Assembly (NCBI GenBank): GCA_019914945.1
Contig: CM034108.1
Span: 8,489,280-8,553,279, forward strand
Reading direction: 5' to 3'
From: Typha latifolia
Taxonomy: Eukaryota > Streptophyta > Magnoliopsida > Poales > Typhaceae
Length of the DNA: 64,000 nt
Of this stretch, positions 63,656 to 64,000 are shown one piece after another (the first letter of the stretch is position 1; each line of letters begins with the position of its first letter). The notes under the pieces were generated by a model that was given only the letters and a program-made list of their open reading frames with translations, was not told the origin of the DNA and ran no database searches. The translations under genes and the position numbers were made by a program.

Positions 63656-64000
63656 ATGCTCACCTAATACATCACCAAATAAATCATACTATTAACTAAA
63701 TAAACCTATTAACATATGAATATTCAAGTCCACAATAATATACTAGACTACTACATAATATGTCAGGACCCACACAGATCATAACAAACCATCAAGATAC
63801 AACTAATACAAGAGTGCACTATGATTCGATCTGTATTATACAAATCATCGTCTAATACAAAGAAGTACAAATATCAAATATTGGTACAACTCAATTTCTA
63901 TATAAATTATTATTTATATCGTCTCGCATCTATAGCTCACATCATCATCACTCTAAAATATCTTCTCAAGATATCTCAAGTCGCTATCACGTACCACATA
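63656..64000 (-). repeat. T-type LTR-like segment repeating the window's left end
   Basis: Direct repeat of about 380-760: shared phrases include AAGTCCACAATAATATAC, CATCAAGATACAACT, TGTATTATACAAATCATCG, GTCTCGCATCTATAGCTCAC. Continues beyond the window. Confidence 0.75.

Overview
This window is intergenic DNA from a flowering plant. It contains no host gene that I can recognise. Nearly all of it is nested long-terminal-repeat (LTR) retrotransposons. The evidence is Ty3/gypsy proteins of a chromodomain type and Ty1/copia proteins with a Sirevirus-like layout, plant-type primer-binding sites (TGGTATCAGAGC, complementary to the 3' end of initiator methionine tRNA), purine tracts before 3' LTRs, and 5-bp target-site duplications (TSDs) that I could read by eye at eight insertions. 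The species cannot be told from the sequence. I use local family names: A and B (gypsy chromovirus types, Reina-like by gag/protease motifs), C (non-autonomous relative of A), S (Sirevirus-like copia) and T (LTRs resembling the Tekay/Del type).

Layout. 1-3165: T-type LTR sequence holding a B solo LTR (1158-~2160) that ends in an array of eight primer-binding sites. 3166-36771: a chain of three C units sharing LTRs (LTRs at 3166-3967, 11389-12486 and 14115-31743). Unit 1 is split by a T solo LTR (4514-10305, TSD AGTTT), itself split by young minus-strand element A1 (5095-9213, TSD ATTAG). The third C LTR is split by Sirevirus S1 (15085-31625, TSD GGGAT). S1 is split by a solo A LTR in reverse transcriptase (19239-20276, TSD TAGAC), by S2 in its envelope-like gene (22764-28575, TSD TACTT), and by another solo A LTR in its 3' LTR (29705-30715, TSD GTACA). 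32610-44997: two B copies in opposite orientations flanking inverted C sequence; the plus copy B1 carries a solo S LTR (37938-38967, TSD GGGAC) and a tandem gag-protease duplication. 44998-48062: non-coding repeats and a probable solo LTR. 48068-53479: element A2 (TSD GTAAT). 53485-64000: AT-rich repeats, a C/A fragment, Sirevirus S3, and LTR and reverse-transcriptase scraps.

The elements probably depended on one another. A1 keeps gag, protease and a chromodomain but has no reverse transcriptase, RNase H or integrase core. A2 keeps gag through RNase H but has lost integrase. C has only a gag leader fused to an unknown reading frame. S2 has only the gag start, RNase H and the envelope-like gene. 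TSDs and near-identical LTRs (A1) show that at least some of these moved, so enzymes must have come from elsewhere.

The most unusual signals are in the LTRs. First, many LTRs end in tandem copies of the primer-binding site, with periods of about 20, 28 or 42 bp, and the TSDs show these copies are part of the mobile unit. Second, the same palindrome, GCGTTCGAACGC, fills the region upstream of the TATA box in three otherwise unrelated LTR families. Third, in A1 that region has been replaced by six exact 18-bp repeats carrying GATAAG.
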